Shown: positions 37,647-45,324 of the stretch, one piece after another
How the letters are laid out: every line of letters starts with the position of its first letter
How positions within the stretch are numbered: position 1 is the stretch's first letter
Origin: Nocardia coubleae NBRC 108252
GTDB lineage: Bacteria; Actinomycetota; Actinomycetes; Mycobacteriales; Mycobacteriaceae
Reading direction: 5' to 3'
Length of the DNA: 64,000 nucleotides
Assembly: GCF_001612805.1 (NCBI RefSeq)
Contig: NZ_BDBD01000009.1
Location: 1 to 64,000 of the forward strand
Program-made: the position numbers and the translations under genes
The notes under the pieces: generated by a model
What the model saw: only the letters and a program-made list of their open reading frames with translations
What the model was told of the DNA's origin: nothing
Database searches by the model: none

Positions 37647-38144
37647 CTATCCGTTGAGGGTGATCCAGGCCTGACCCGAAAGCTGTTCCAGGTCATAGTG
37701 CTGTGGGTAGGTGTCGGAGGTGGCGACGATCTTCGCCTCGACCCGGCCGGGGCCGGGGCCCATGCCGAAACCGGTGATTACCCCGTCGGGCGCCTGTTCG
37801 ATGACACCGTTGGCATCGACCCGATGGGACTGACTGTTCTCACGGCCGGTGTCGAGGTTCTTCCATCGCACCGAGATCCGGTACGGCTGGCAATTCTGTC
37901 CGTCCTGAATGATTTTCACGCGAACACCGAGGTGCCCGGCCTGGGGCTGGGGCACGGTTTCCGCGTTGACGATGGCCGAGCATCCGCCCGGCACTCGGAC
38001 GAGTGTCGGTACGAATCGGACGACCTGATCCGTCGGCAATGCCGCCGCCGGACCACTGAACCCGACGAGCGCGGTAACGGCCGCTGCGGCGGCCACCCCG
38101 ACCTGAACCGAAACCCGTTGACCTTGTTTGCTTTTCAGACTCAT
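37647..38144 (-). CDS. Secreted protein of unknown function
   Basis: 165 residues. A signal peptide (GQRVSVQVGVAAAAAVTALV, cut near PAAALPT) is followed by a beta-rich domain with two Cys (GGCSAIV and GQNCQPY) that may form a disulfide. The segment RISVRWKNLDTGRENSQ looks like an Ig-type strand pair. I do not recognise a named family, but Nocardia genomes carry many such short secreted proteins. ATG with GGAG five bases upstream. Confidence 0.75.
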   Translation of the reverse strand: MSLKSKQGQRVSVQVGVAAAAAVTALVGFSGPAAALPTDQVVRFVPTLVRVPGGCSAIVNAETVPQPQAGHLGVRVKIIQDGQNCQPYRISVRWKNLDTGRENSQSHRVDANGVIEQAPDGVITGFGMGPGPGRVEAKIVATSDTYPQHYDLEQLSGQAWITLNG

Positions 38145-38309
38145 GCTCCGAAATTCGCGACTCGCGCGGAGATCGTTAACCACCGTAACGGTCTCGATGT
38201 GACAACGGCGTCGGAGACCTGGGTCACAGAGTTCTCTCAGGCATGCGGCACTCCGCACTCACTGTTGCCCAGTAATGTCCGCGGCGAACTATCGGATTGG
38301 AGACAACAG
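38145..38309. promoter_or_regulatory. Divergent promoter region
   Basis: 165 bases between a leftward secreted-protein gene and a rightward membrane-protein gene. The GGAGA at 38299-38303 is the ribosome site of the latter. Promoters for both must be here; I could not pick convincing -35/-10 pairs. Confidence 0.4.
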
Positions 38310-39455
38310 GTGAGCGGACGCAACGGATTTCTGCTGCTCGGCGGGATCTCGTCGGTCGGGGCGGGGGCGGTGCACTTCATGGCCGCCGGAATGCACAGCG
38401 ACCACGCCACATTGGCGCGGCTGATGGTCGTGCTCGCCGCGATGCAATGCGCCGTCGGGCTGACGGTGCTGCTGAGTGATCGCAAGATCGTCGTGTCCGC
38501 GCTGGCCGCGGTGAACGCGTTCGCGGTTGCGGTGTGGGCGTTCACCCGTTTCGCCGATATCCCGTGGGTCACCGGGCTGACCGCGGAATCACCGGGTGTC
38601 GCCGATACCGTCTGCGCCGCGCTCGGTGCGCTCGCTGTCCTCGGCGCGGCCGTCGCACTGCTGCGGCCGGGTGCGACGCTGCCGCCCATGCGATCCGGGT
38701 TCGCGGCCGCCGCCGTCGGTGTGCTGGCACTGGCGGCCATGCTCAACGGTGTCGGCCACGTGCACAGTCACGGCGACGGCGACGATCACGCACACGCGGC
38801 GGGCGAGGACCACGGTGACACCGGCGACTCCTGGCCCCGGGCGTTCGACCCGGGCAAGCCGATCGATATCTCCGGCGTCCCGGGCGTCACCGCCGAACAG
38901 GAGCAACGCGCGACAGCCCTGATCCAGAACACCCTCGCGAAACTGCCTGCCTTCGCCGACGTCACCACCATCGGCGCACTCGGCTTCCGCTCGATCGGCG
39001 ATGCCGCCACCGGCTACGAGCACTGGGTCAACACCGGCTACATCCGCGACGACAGCTTCCTCGACCCCACACGACCGGAGTCGCTGGTCTACCGGGTCGA
39101 CGGCCAGAACCGCACCCTGGTGTCGGCCATGTACATGGCCAAGGGCAAGAAGATCGACGACCCGGCCCTCACCGAGTACGCGGGCCCGTTGATGCAGTGG
39201 CACGTGCACGACAACCTGTGCTGGAAGGCAGGCGACAACGGCCCCCAGGTCGCGGGCGTGACCGACGAGCAGGGCAACTGCCCGCCGAACTCGATCAACC
39301 CCGGCGCGGGCAATCCGATGGTGCACGTGTGGATCGCCCCGCACGAATGCGGCCCGTTCGCGGCGCTGGAAGGTCACGGGGCCGGTCAGGCGGCCACGGA
39401 CGGTCGACGCACCGACACCTGCGGCGGCCATGACCACGGTGGCGGCCACAAGTAG
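38310..39455 (+). CDS. Polytopic membrane protein with His/Asp-rich loop and outside C-terminal domain
   Basis: 381 residues. Five or six hydrophobic helices in the first 150 residues, then a His/Asp-rich loop (HVHSHGDGDDHAHAAGEDHG), then about 200 residues with two Cys-bearing segments (NLCWKAGD and QGNCPPNS, PHECGPF) and a His-rich end (CGGHDHGGGHK). The histidines suggest binding of a metal such as Zn, Cu or Ni. The C-terminal part resembles nothing I can name. GTG start behind GGAGA. The gene ends 39 bases before the convergent small protein gene. Confidence 0.7.
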   Translation: MSGRNGFLLLGGISSVGAGAVHFMAAGMHSDHATLARLMVVLAAMQCAVGLTVLLSDRKIVVSALAAVNAFAVAVWAFTRFADIPWVTGLTAESPGVADTVCAALGALAVLGAAVALLRPGATLPPMRSGFAAAAVGVLALAAMLNGVGHVHSHGDGDDHAHAAGEDHGDTGDSWPRAFDPGKPIDISGVPGVTAEQEQRATALIQNTLAKLPAFADVTTIGALGFRSIGDAATGYEHWVNTGYIRDDSFLDPTRPESLVYRVDGQNRTLVSAMYMAKGKKIDDPALTEYAGPLMQWHVHDNLCWKAGDNGPQVAGVTDEQGNCPPNSINPGAGNPMVHVWIAPHECGPFAALEGHGAGQAATDGRRTDTCGGHDHGGGHK

Positions 39456-39494
39456 GACGGCTTCCCGGCGGGCGCGCGTCTCGACTGCCGATAG

Positions 39495-39962
39495 TCAGCG
39501 GGCTTGCAACCCGCGGCGCAGCGCGTCGATGGTCGTCTCCGGAGAAGTGTTGAAGCAGAACCGGATTCCCGGCGCGATCTCGGTCGCGACATTGATCAGA
39601 CGTTCGAACAGCAGGGTGTGCTCGGGCGCCATCCGCACCCCGGCGCCGATCATCGCGACCCCGAACCGCCCGCCGGTCGCGCAGTCGCGCAGCGTCGCCT
39701 CGGCGGCGTCGGGGTCGGCCGGGACCTGGCAGGTGACGATGTCGAAACCCGCTTCGCGCAAGGCGTTCTCGCCTGCCGCGATACGGGCGGTGAGGGTCGC
39801 TTCGTCGATCTGCGGGTAGCGGCTGTAGTCGACGGCGCTGGGGTGCAGGCCGATCGAGAGCACGGTGTCGGATTTCTGTTCTGCCACTGCATCCTCCGTT
39901 GTCATGAGATAGGCGGCGACCGCCAGCAGCCCGGCCGCGAGCACGGCGCCGAGTTTCACCAC
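39495..39962 (-). CDS. Conserved small protein of unknown function, possibly membrane-anchored
   Basis: 155 residues if the GTG at 39962 is used, which overlaps the end of the SDR gene. It then has a short N-terminal hydrophobic segment (LGAVLAAGLLAVAAYLM). An ATG at 39905 would give a soluble protein starting TTEDAVAEQ. The core (SIGLHPSAVDYSRYPQIDEA, VAMIGAGVRMAPEHTLLFE, APGIRFCFNTSPETTIDAL) is a Rossmann-like pattern found in small proteins of many actinobacteria and proteobacteria without assigned role. Which start is used decides whether it is anchored. Confidence 0.62.
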   Translation of the reverse strand: MVKLGAVLAAGLLAVAAYLMTTEDAVAEQKSDTVLSIGLHPSAVDYSRYPQIDEATLTARIAAGENALREAGFDIVTCQVPADPDAAEATLRDCATGGRFGVAMIGAGVRMAPEHTLLFERLINVATEIAPGIRFCFNTSPETTIDALRRGLQAR

Positions 39963-40672
39963 GGCGCGGTGCCGGTGCGGTCGACGAATGTGCCGGTGGG
40001 TCCGTCCGGGCCGGTGGTCGCCATGGACACGATCGCGTCGGTACCTTCGGTGACGGTCTGGAAACCACTGTGCCCGTTGAGGTCGGTCGCCGTATAGCCG
40101 GGATCGACGGCATTGACCTTCATGGTGTCGAGTTCACTCGCGTACATGACGGTGAGCATGTTCAGCGCGGCCTTGGTGCTCGGATAGCCGAGGGCCGGTG
40201 GCAGCAGGCCCGCCCACTTCGGGTCGGTGATGGTGGCGATCGAGCCGATGCCGCTGGAGACCATCACGATGCGCGGATGCCCGGACAGGCGCAGCAGCGG
40301 CAGGAACGCGTTGGTCACCCGAATGGGACCGAAGACATTGGTCTCGAACACCTCGCACAGGTCATCGGGCCTGGTCTCGCTCGGTGCGGTGCGTGGGCCG
40401 CCGATGCCCGCGTTGTTGATCAGGACATCGAGGCGGCCCGCTTCGGATTTCACGGTGTCCGCGGCGGCCATGACGGAGTCGTCGGAGGTCACGTCCAGCG
40501 CGACGAACCTGACCTCGACACCGGCTGCGGCGAGTTCGGCGGCCGCCGCCGTACCGTGCCCGGTGTCGCGGGCGGCGAGGAACACCTGCCAGCCCCGGCC
40601 CGCCAGCCGGCGAACCGTTTCGCGGCCGAGTCCCTTGTTTGCCCCGGTCACCAGGGCGATCGTCTGTGTCAT
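39956..40672 (-). CDS. Short-chain dehydrogenase/reductase
   Basis: 238 residues, classical SDR fold. The NADP-binding loop is TGANKGLGRE, the NNAG strand is VLINNAGIGG, catalytic Ser is in VMVSSGIGS, and Tyr-x-x-x-Lys is LGYPSTKAALN. PGYTATDLNG closes the active site. This is the carbonyl-reductase-like group that often lies beside MmyB-type XRE regulators. The divergent gene at 41313 encodes such a regulator, so control by it through the palindromes at 41174-41228 is likely. The ATG has GGAGG only one base away, an unusually close ribosome site. It overlaps the next gene slightly. Confidence 0.88.
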   Translation of the reverse strand: MTQTIALVTGANKGLGRETVRRLAGRGWQVFLAARDTGHGTAAAAELAAAGVEVRFVALDVTSDDSVMAAADTVKSEAGRLDVLINNAGIGGPRTAPSETRPDDLCEVFETNVFGPIRVTNAFLPLLRLSGHPRIVMVSSGIGSIATITDPKWAGLLPPALGYPSTKAALNMLTVMYASELDTMKVNAVDPGYTATDLNGHSGFQTVTEGTDAIVSMATTGPDGPTGTFVDRTGTAPW

Positions 40673-40742
40673 GCCTCCAGATTCACGCCACAGCGAGCAG
40701 CGCTCCAGTGCCGGAGAGGCATAGGACGGGCGGTACCACGCC

Positions 40743-41159
40743 CTATCGAGCGAGAACTGGCGAAGCGACCTGCGCACCGGCGACGCGGATGCCGCGCAGC
40801 AGCAGGATCGCCGCGATCACCACCACCGGAGCGGGCGTCGGCTCCACGACGAGGGCGCACACCACACCCCAGCCGAGCACCGCCCACGCGAGGAATTCGG
40901 GTGGGACGATGCCGCGCCGGTCCATCCACACGATGAGCGAACCGACGAGCAGCAGCGGCCAGCCGAAGCCGGCGGGGTTGGCCCAGAAGCTGTTGGCCGC
41001 GGGGGTGTCCTCCCACCAGTGGCCCCAGAGTTCGAAGGTCAGCCACTCGTCGAAGGAGGATGAGCTGACCAGCAGTCCGAGGCCGAGGTGCCCGGCGCCG
41101 ATGACCGCGAGAATCCAGCCCGCCCATTTGATCGTCCCAGGCATGTCGTGTTGCCCCAT
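40743..41159 (-). CDS. Small four-helix membrane protein
   Basis: 138 residues with about four hydrophobic segments (WAGWILAVIGAGHLGLGLLV, GWPLLLVGSLIVWMD, FLAWAVLGWGVVCALVV, VVVIAAILLL). The TFELWGHWWED and NPAGFGWPL segments are seen in small membrane proteins of the DUF6463 kind; the family call is tentative. AGGAG lies before the ATG. It is the first gene leftward from the palindromes at 41174-41195 and probably forms a unit with the SDR gene downstream. Confidence 0.7.
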   Translation of the reverse strand: MGQHDMPGTIKWAGWILAVIGAGHLGLGLLVSSSSFDEWLTFELWGHWWEDTPAANSFWANPAGFGWPLLLVGSLIVWMDRRGIVPPEFLAWAVLGWGVVCALVVEPTPAPVVVIAAILLLRGIRVAGAQVASPVLAR

Positions 41160-41173
41160 CGCGAACTCCTACC

Positions 41174-41228
41174 AGTTATACGGTTGCGTATAACTGCCAG
41201 AATACGGTCGTTTATACGGCTGCGTATA
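41174..41228. promoter_or_regulatory. Two related inverted repeats, probable operators
   Basis: AGTTATACG (41174-41182), spacer GTTG, CGTATAACT (41187-41195) is a perfect 9-base inverted repeat. TATACG (41213-41218), spacer GCTG, CGTATA (41223-41228) repeats the same core. Centres are 36 bases apart. They lie between the leftward membrane protein/SDR genes and the rightward XRE-MmyB regulator, so they are the likely binding sites of that regulator. Confidence 0.75.
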
Positions 41229-41312
41229 GATCTGTCGGATATGCCGTGCCGCACAGGGGGATGGGATTCGCGGTACCACCCCGCCGCCACCGACCTGCGG
41301 CACCATGGAAAC

Positions 41313-42158
41313 GTGGACAGAGCGGAATTGGCGACGGTACTGCGCGGTGCGCGCTCCCGACTCTCGCCCGTCGACGTCGGCCTGCCCGCCGGAGCACGCC
41401 GACAGGTACCGGGGCTGCGGCGCGAGGAGGTGGCGAGCCTGGCCGGCGTGAGTGTCGATTACATCGTGCGCCTCGAGCAAGGACGTGGGCCGAAGCCGTC
41501 CGATCAGGTACTCGGCGCACTCACCAGGGCGCTGCGGCTCACCGATGTCGATCGGGACCTGGTCTACCGGCTCGCCGGTTCCGAACCACCGCAGGCCGGG
41601 CGGATTCCGATGGTCATCCGGCCGAGCGTCCAGCGGCTGCTGGACCGGCTCACCGATTTGCCGGTGCTGGTCCTGTCCGCGAAATCCGATGTCCTCGCCT
41701 GGAATCCGCTGTCGGCCGCGCTGCTCGGCGACTTCTCCGCCATCCCGCCCGAGCAGCGGAACATCATGTGGCAACGCTTCCTCGGCACCGGCATGGGCCG
41801 CGTCGTCATGACCCCCGAGGAGGCCGACAGCAATGCCGCCGCCTGCGTCGGCTGCCTGCGCGCCGTCAAGGCCACCTACCCCGACGACCCAGACCTCACC
41901 CGCCTGCTCACCGAACTACGCACGCGCAGCGAGGAATTCGAATCCCACTGGCAAGCAGGCCGTTCCAGCACCATGCACAGCCTCACCAAAACCATCGCCC
42001 ACCCCGACCTGGGCACCCTCACCCTCGACTGCGACACCATGCACGTCCCCCACACCGACCAAACCATCGTCATCTACTCCGCACCCCCCAACACCCCCAC
42101 CGCCACAGCCCTCGACCTCCTCCGAGTAACCGGCCTCGAAACCTTCGGCCCCAGATAG
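41313..42158 (+). CDS. XRE-family regulator with MmyB-like ligand-binding domain
   Basis: 281 residues. The N-terminal helix-turn-helix (REEVASLAGVSVDYIVRLEQGRG split over residues about 32-56) is followed by a C-terminal MmyB-like PAS-type domain (VLSAKSDVLAWNPLSAALLG, PHTDQTIVIYSAPP). The family often regulates an oxidoreductase gene beside it in response to a fatty acid or quinone. That matches the divergent SDR here. The GTG at 41313 is chosen to leave a short lead before the HTH. Two matching palindromes lie upstream. Confidence 0.9.
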   Translation: MDRAELATVLRGARSRLSPVDVGLPAGARRQVPGLRREEVASLAGVSVDYIVRLEQGRGPKPSDQVLGALTRALRLTDVDRDLVYRLAGSEPPQAGRIPMVIRPSVQRLLDRLTDLPVLVLSAKSDVLAWNPLSAALLGDFSAIPPEQRNIMWQRFLGTGMGRVVMTPEEADSNAAACVGCLRAVKATYPDDPDLTRLLTELRTRSEEFESHWQAGRSSTMHSLTKTIAHPDLGTLTLDCDTMHVPHTDQTIVIYSAPPNTPTATALDLLRVTGLETFGPR

Positions 42159-42294
42159 CCGAGACCAGGCCGGTGGACGCGAGATCCTCGAATACTGGAT
42201 CCCGGCAGAGGATCTCGCGGAGTTCAACCGCAATATCGTCGGCACGATCGAGGTGGTGCGGCGATTTCCCGAGGATGCGCCGATACCGGGGTGA
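42130..42294 (+). pseudogene. 3' remnant of a gene, possibly a toxin-type C-terminal tail
   Basis: In a frame open from 42130 to the TGA at 42292-42294, the last ~40 codons read as a plausible protein end: EILEYWIPAEDLAEFNRNIV then GTIEVVRRFPEDAPIPG. There is no start codon or ribosome site for a separate protein, and the frame is closed upstream by the TAA at 42127-42129. The WIPAEDL.EFN..IVG.IEV pattern reminds me of the C-terminal ends of large secreted or polymorphic-toxin proteins. This looks like the leftover end of a deleted gene, abutting the next gene's stop. Confidence 0.5.
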
Positions 42295-42906
42295 TCAGGC
42301 TTCGGAGTGCTGCTTCACGATCGCTGCCTTGATCGCGCCGATGGCGGTGTGTGGGTCGTCGGCCCAGAAGGCGATGGTCGACGATGTCAGGTCGCCCTGT
42401 GGTGTGGAGAAGGTGTGGGGCGCGGCCAGTTCCAGGCGGATGTTGGTGGAACTGCCGACCGGGAGGGCGATGGTCCCATTTGCTGTGCGGTGCAACGACT
42501 TCGATTCGTCGTAGCCACGCATGTCGGGGCGCACAGCACGCAAGGCGGAGAGGGGGACCGCGAGTTCTGTGCGGCGCAGGTAGCGCACGCGTAGGTAGTC
42601 GGGGGCGAGGACGTGCGGGTACACGTGGTGAGCGGCTAGCAGGCCGAGCATCCACAACAGTCCCCAGATGCCGAGTGCCAACGCGGCCATGCGGACAGGC
42701 GCCCACGGAATGATCAGGTGTACAGCGGGAATCTCCACCGCGCTGACCACGACGAATGCCCAGAGGATGGCCGACATGGCGCCCGCGTAGCGGATCGGGG
42801 TGCCGCCCGCGATGTCGGGCTTGCGGGTGATCGCGCGGGCAAGGCTCACCCACAGATCGACTTCGAACCGGCAGAAACGGCGTACGAGCCGCAGGACAGG
42901 ACGCAT
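42295..42906 (-). CDS. Two-helix membrane protein of unknown function
   Basis: 203 residues. A basic N-terminal segment, two hydrophobic helices (AMSAILWAFVVVSAVEIPAV and VRMAALALGIWGLLWMLGLL), then a mainly beta domain of about 110 residues (LRVRYLRRTELAVPLSALRA, IALPVGSSTNIRLEL). The build resembles small PH-like membrane proteins. AAAGGAGGT lies five bases before the ATG, one of the best ribosome sites in the window. Divergent from a TetR gene, with repeats between them, so probably its target. Confidence 0.75.
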   Translation of the reverse strand: MRPVLRLVRRFCRFEVDLWVSLARAITRKPDIAGGTPIRYAGAMSAILWAFVVVSAVEIPAVHLIIPWAPVRMAALALGIWGLLWMLGLLAAHHVYPHVLAPDYLRVRYLRRTELAVPLSALRAVRPDMRGYDESKSLHRTANGTIALPVGSSTNIRLELAAPHTFSTPQGDLTSSTIAFWADDPHTAIGAIKAAIVKQHSEA

Positions 42907-42920
42907 GGCGACCTCCTTTG

Positions 42921-42976
42921 CAATACAACTGCATTGTAAAGAGCCGCACCATGGCAATACAAGTGCATCGTGAAAG
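42921..42976. promoter_or_regulatory. Two related 21-23 base repeats, probable TetR operators
   Basis: CAATACAACTGCATTGTAAAG (42921-42941) contains the inverted repeat TACAA-CTGCA-TTGTA. A near copy (42955-42976) has TACAA-GTGCA-TCGTG. The repeats are 34 bases apart, between the leftward membrane-protein gene and the rightward TetR gene, so autoregulation and control of the neighbour are likely. Confidence 0.7.
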
Positions 42977-42985
42977 AATGGCCGC

Positions 42986-43549
42986 ATGCCGAAACGGGTG
43001 GATCACAGTTCGCGCCGGGCCGAGATCAGCGACGCCGTGATGCGGCTGCTCGCCCGCGACGGACTCGAGTCGATCAGCCTGCGCCACGTCGCCGCCGAAG
43101 CAGGCGTCTCCGCAGGTCAGGTGCAGCACTACTTCCCCACCAAGGACGCGATGATGGAATTCGCCGCGACCACCATCGCGGGCAGAATCGGCGAGCGCAT
43201 CACCGCCGCGGGCCCCGACCCCGACCTGCACCAGATCCTCACCGCCCTCCTCCCCACCGACGCCGAATCCACCGCCGATACCCGCACCCTGATCGGCTAC
43301 CTGGCCTTCGCCTCGGTCCGCCCCCAGATCGCCGAAACCCTGGCAACCAACGGCCGAGGCTTCCGCGACCACATCGCAGGCCTGCTCCCCCACCACCCCG
43401 AGCCGACCGCGGCGGCCAGCACCCTGTTGGCCCTCCTCGACGGCCTGGCCTTACACGTGACCGTTGGCCAGATCCCCGCCGACGACGCACGCGCACTGTT
43501 GACCAGCGCCATCGATGAAGCTCTCGCGCGACGCTCGCGTGGGCGATGA
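42986..43549 (+). CDS. TetR/AcrR family transcriptional regulator
   Basis: 187 residues. N-terminal HTH: AEISDAVMRLLARDGLESIS, LRHVAAEAGVSAGQVQHYFP, the TetR pattern with a Q-x-H recognition segment as in BetI-like members. The C-terminal half is an Ala/Leu-rich effector domain. The gene reads away from a membrane-protein gene, with two operator-like repeats in between. The effector is unknown. The ATG at 42986 has only a weak AAAGA ribosome site. Confidence 0.92.
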   Translation: MPKRVDHSSRRAEISDAVMRLLARDGLESISLRHVAAEAGVSAGQVQHYFPTKDAMMEFAATTIAGRIGERITAAGPDPDLHQILTALLPTDAESTADTRTLIGYLAFASVRPQIAETLATNGRGFRDHIAGLLPHHPEPTAAASTLLALLDGLALHVTVGQIPADDARALLTSAIDEALARRSRGR

Positions 43550-43640
43550 GCAGAGGCGACGAGCCCGCTCCCGCTGCACGTTCGGCAATGGCCGATGACC
43601 AGCAGTCCCGGCGCACCGTTCGATGCGCCGGGACCGGAAC

Positions 43641-44654
43641 TCATCCAGTGACAGCGGCACCTTCCGAAGCCCGGAGCCGCTCGACTGCCGCGGCGGTATC
43701 GGCCATCACCAGCTCCGCATTGATCTGCGCGCCCGCCATCGCACCGGCCGCCGCGGCCGCGCCGACCTGTGCCATCGGGTCGGTGGCATTGCCCGCGATC
43801 CACACGCCGGGGACCGAGGTGCGGCCCATGGGGTCGGCCGGGATGTGGTCGCCGACCCCGCTCGGGTGGGGTTCGGGGGTGAGGCCGAGGTCGGTGAGGA
43901 AGGTGGCGCGGGTGCTGAAGCGGGGGCCGACGACCAGCGCGTCCCGGTCGATGACGGTGCCGTCGGCAAGCCGGACGCCGCTCAGCTTTCCGCCGTCGGC
44001 CAGCACCTCGACCACCTCACCGTCGACCACGCGAACACCCCGTGCCGCAAGCTTTTCCGCGTCTTCGTCAGTCGCCGGAGCCGTGTGCGACAGGAACACG
44101 ATGTCGTCGGTCAACTGGGTGAACAGCAGCGCCTGATGGACAGCCATCGGGCCGGTCGCCAGGACCGCGATCCGCTGATCGCGCACCTCCCAGCCGTGGC
44201 AGTACGGGCAGTGCAGCACGTCGTGCCCCCAGCGTTCGCGGAGCCCGGCGATGGGCGGCAATTCGTCGGCGAGCCCGGTGGTGACGAGGATGCGCCGCGC
44301 GAAGACGGACCGGCCGTCCGCCAACTCCACCCGGAATTCGCGGGAGTCGTCGTCGTTTCCCGGCGAATCGGTGGAGGCGGAGTCACCGACACGATCGACA
44401 GCGACCACCTCGCCGGTCACCACGTGCCCGCCGTACCCGCGCACCTCCTCGCGCCCGAGCGCGACCAGCTCCAGCGGCGGCATCCCCTCCCGCCCCAGCA
44501 GCCCGTGCACCCCGTCGGCGGGCGCGTTGCGCGGCGCACCGGCATCGATCACCAGCACCGATCGCCGCTGCCGCACCAGCATCAGCGCACCGTTCAGCCC
44601 GGCGGCACCCCCGCCGATCACCACCACGTCGTAGGACTCGTTCAGCTCTGTCAT
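43641..44654 (-). CDS. Thioredoxin-reductase-like FAD/NAD(P) oxidoreductase
   Basis: 337 residues. FAD-binding GGGAAGLNGALML, a redox-type CPYC motif in LHCPYCHGWEV (about residues 149-159), a second dinucleotide site (AVLATGPMAVHQALL, a weakened G-x-G), and the C-terminal GVWIAGNATDPMAQVGAAAA that closes over FAD. This is the class often found beside XRE-cupin regulators and lacks a known thioredoxin partner here. AAGGAGGT before the ATG gives a strong ribosome site. Divergent from the XRE-cupin gene at 44737, its probable regulator. Confidence 0.9.
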   Translation of the reverse strand: MTELNESYDVVVIGGGAAGLNGALMLVRQRRSVLVIDAGAPRNAPADGVHGLLGREGMPPLELVALGREEVRGYGGHVVTGEVVAVDRVGDSASTDSPGNDDDSREFRVELADGRSVFARRILVTTGLADELPPIAGLRERWGHDVLHCPYCHGWEVRDQRIAVLATGPMAVHQALLFTQLTDDIVFLSHTAPATDEDAEKLAARGVRVVDGEVVEVLADGGKLSGVRLADGTVIDRDALVVGPRFSTRATFLTDLGLTPEPHPSGVGDHIPADPMGRTSVPGVWIAGNATDPMAQVGAAAAAGAMAGAQINAELVMADTAAAVERLRASEGAAVTG

Positions 44655-44700
44655 GTCGACCTCCTTCAGGAATTCACAGTGCACCAACGGACGAAAAACT

Positions 44701-44726
44701 GGCAAGCATGTTTGCCGCTATGGCAA
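44701..44726. promoter_or_regulatory. GGCAA/TTGCC repeat cluster, probable operator
   Basis: GGCAA (44701-44705), TTGCC (44712-44716) and GGCAA (44722-44726) form two overlapping inverted repeats, the second extended to TTTGCC-GCTAT-GGCAAA. It lies between the divergent oxidoreductase gene and the XRE-cupin regulator gene, just before the latter's start. Likely binding site for that regulator. Confidence 0.65.
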
Positions 44727-44736
44727 ACTGGTGGAC

Positions 44737-45321
44737 ATGGACGACCTAGGACAGACCCTCGACTCGGTCGGCCCCCGTCTGCGCGCCCTGCGCAAACAGC
44801 GCCAGACCACCCTCGCCGACCTGTCCACCGAGACCGGGATCTCGGTGAGCACCCTGTCGCGCCTGGAATCGGGCGACCGCAAACCCACCCTGGAACTACT
44901 GCTTCCCCTGGCCAAGGCACACGGCGTCACTCTCGACGAACTCGTCGACGCCCCACCCACCGGCGACCCACGCATCCACCTACGCCCGGTGACCAGGCAC
45001 GGCATGACGATGCTCCCGCTCACCAAACGCGCGGGCGGTATCCAGGCCTACAAGATCGTCATCCCCCCGGGTGCGCGCGACCGGCCCGACACACCCCAAA
45101 CACACGAGGGCTACGAATGGCTCTACGTTCTCAACGGCCGTCTACGCCTGATCCTCGGCGACCACGATATCGTCCTCACCCCCGGTGAGGCAGCCGAATT
45201 CGACACCCATGTCCCGCACTGGTTCGGCGCGGCCGACAACCAGCCCGTCGAATTCCTCAGCCTGTTCGGCAAGCAGGGCGAACGCGCCCACTTCCGAGCC
45301 AAACCGCGCGAGAACGGTTGA
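44737..45321 (+). CDS. XRE-family regulator with C-terminal cupin domain
   Basis: 194 residues. HTH about residues 10-65 (RLRALRKQRQTTLADLSTET, GISVSTLSRLESGDRKPTLE), then a cupin barrel (THEGYEWLYVLNGRLRLILG, LTPGEAAEFDTHVPHWFGA) with His residues that could hold a metal or sense a small molecule. This is the SutR/PuuR-like build. GTG at 44731 is an alternative start. The divergent flavoprotein gene at 43641-44654 is the natural target. Confidence 0.92.
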   Translation: MDDLGQTLDSVGPRLRALRKQRQTTLADLSTETGISVSTLSRLESGDRKPTLELLLPLAKAHGVTLDELVDAPPTGDPRIHLRPVTRHGMTMLPLTKRAGGIQAYKIVIPPGARDRPDTPQTHEGYEWLYVLNGRLRLILGDHDIVLTPGEAAEFDTHVPHWFGAADNQPVEFLSLFGKQGERAHFRAKPRENG

Positions 45322-45324
45322 CGC

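Noticed and set aside
38758..38820. Possible tandem repeat in the His-codon-rich stretch
   Set aside because: Codons alternate irregularly between His, Asp, Gly and Ala; no fixed repeat unit is present, so it is protein composition rather than a DNA repeat.
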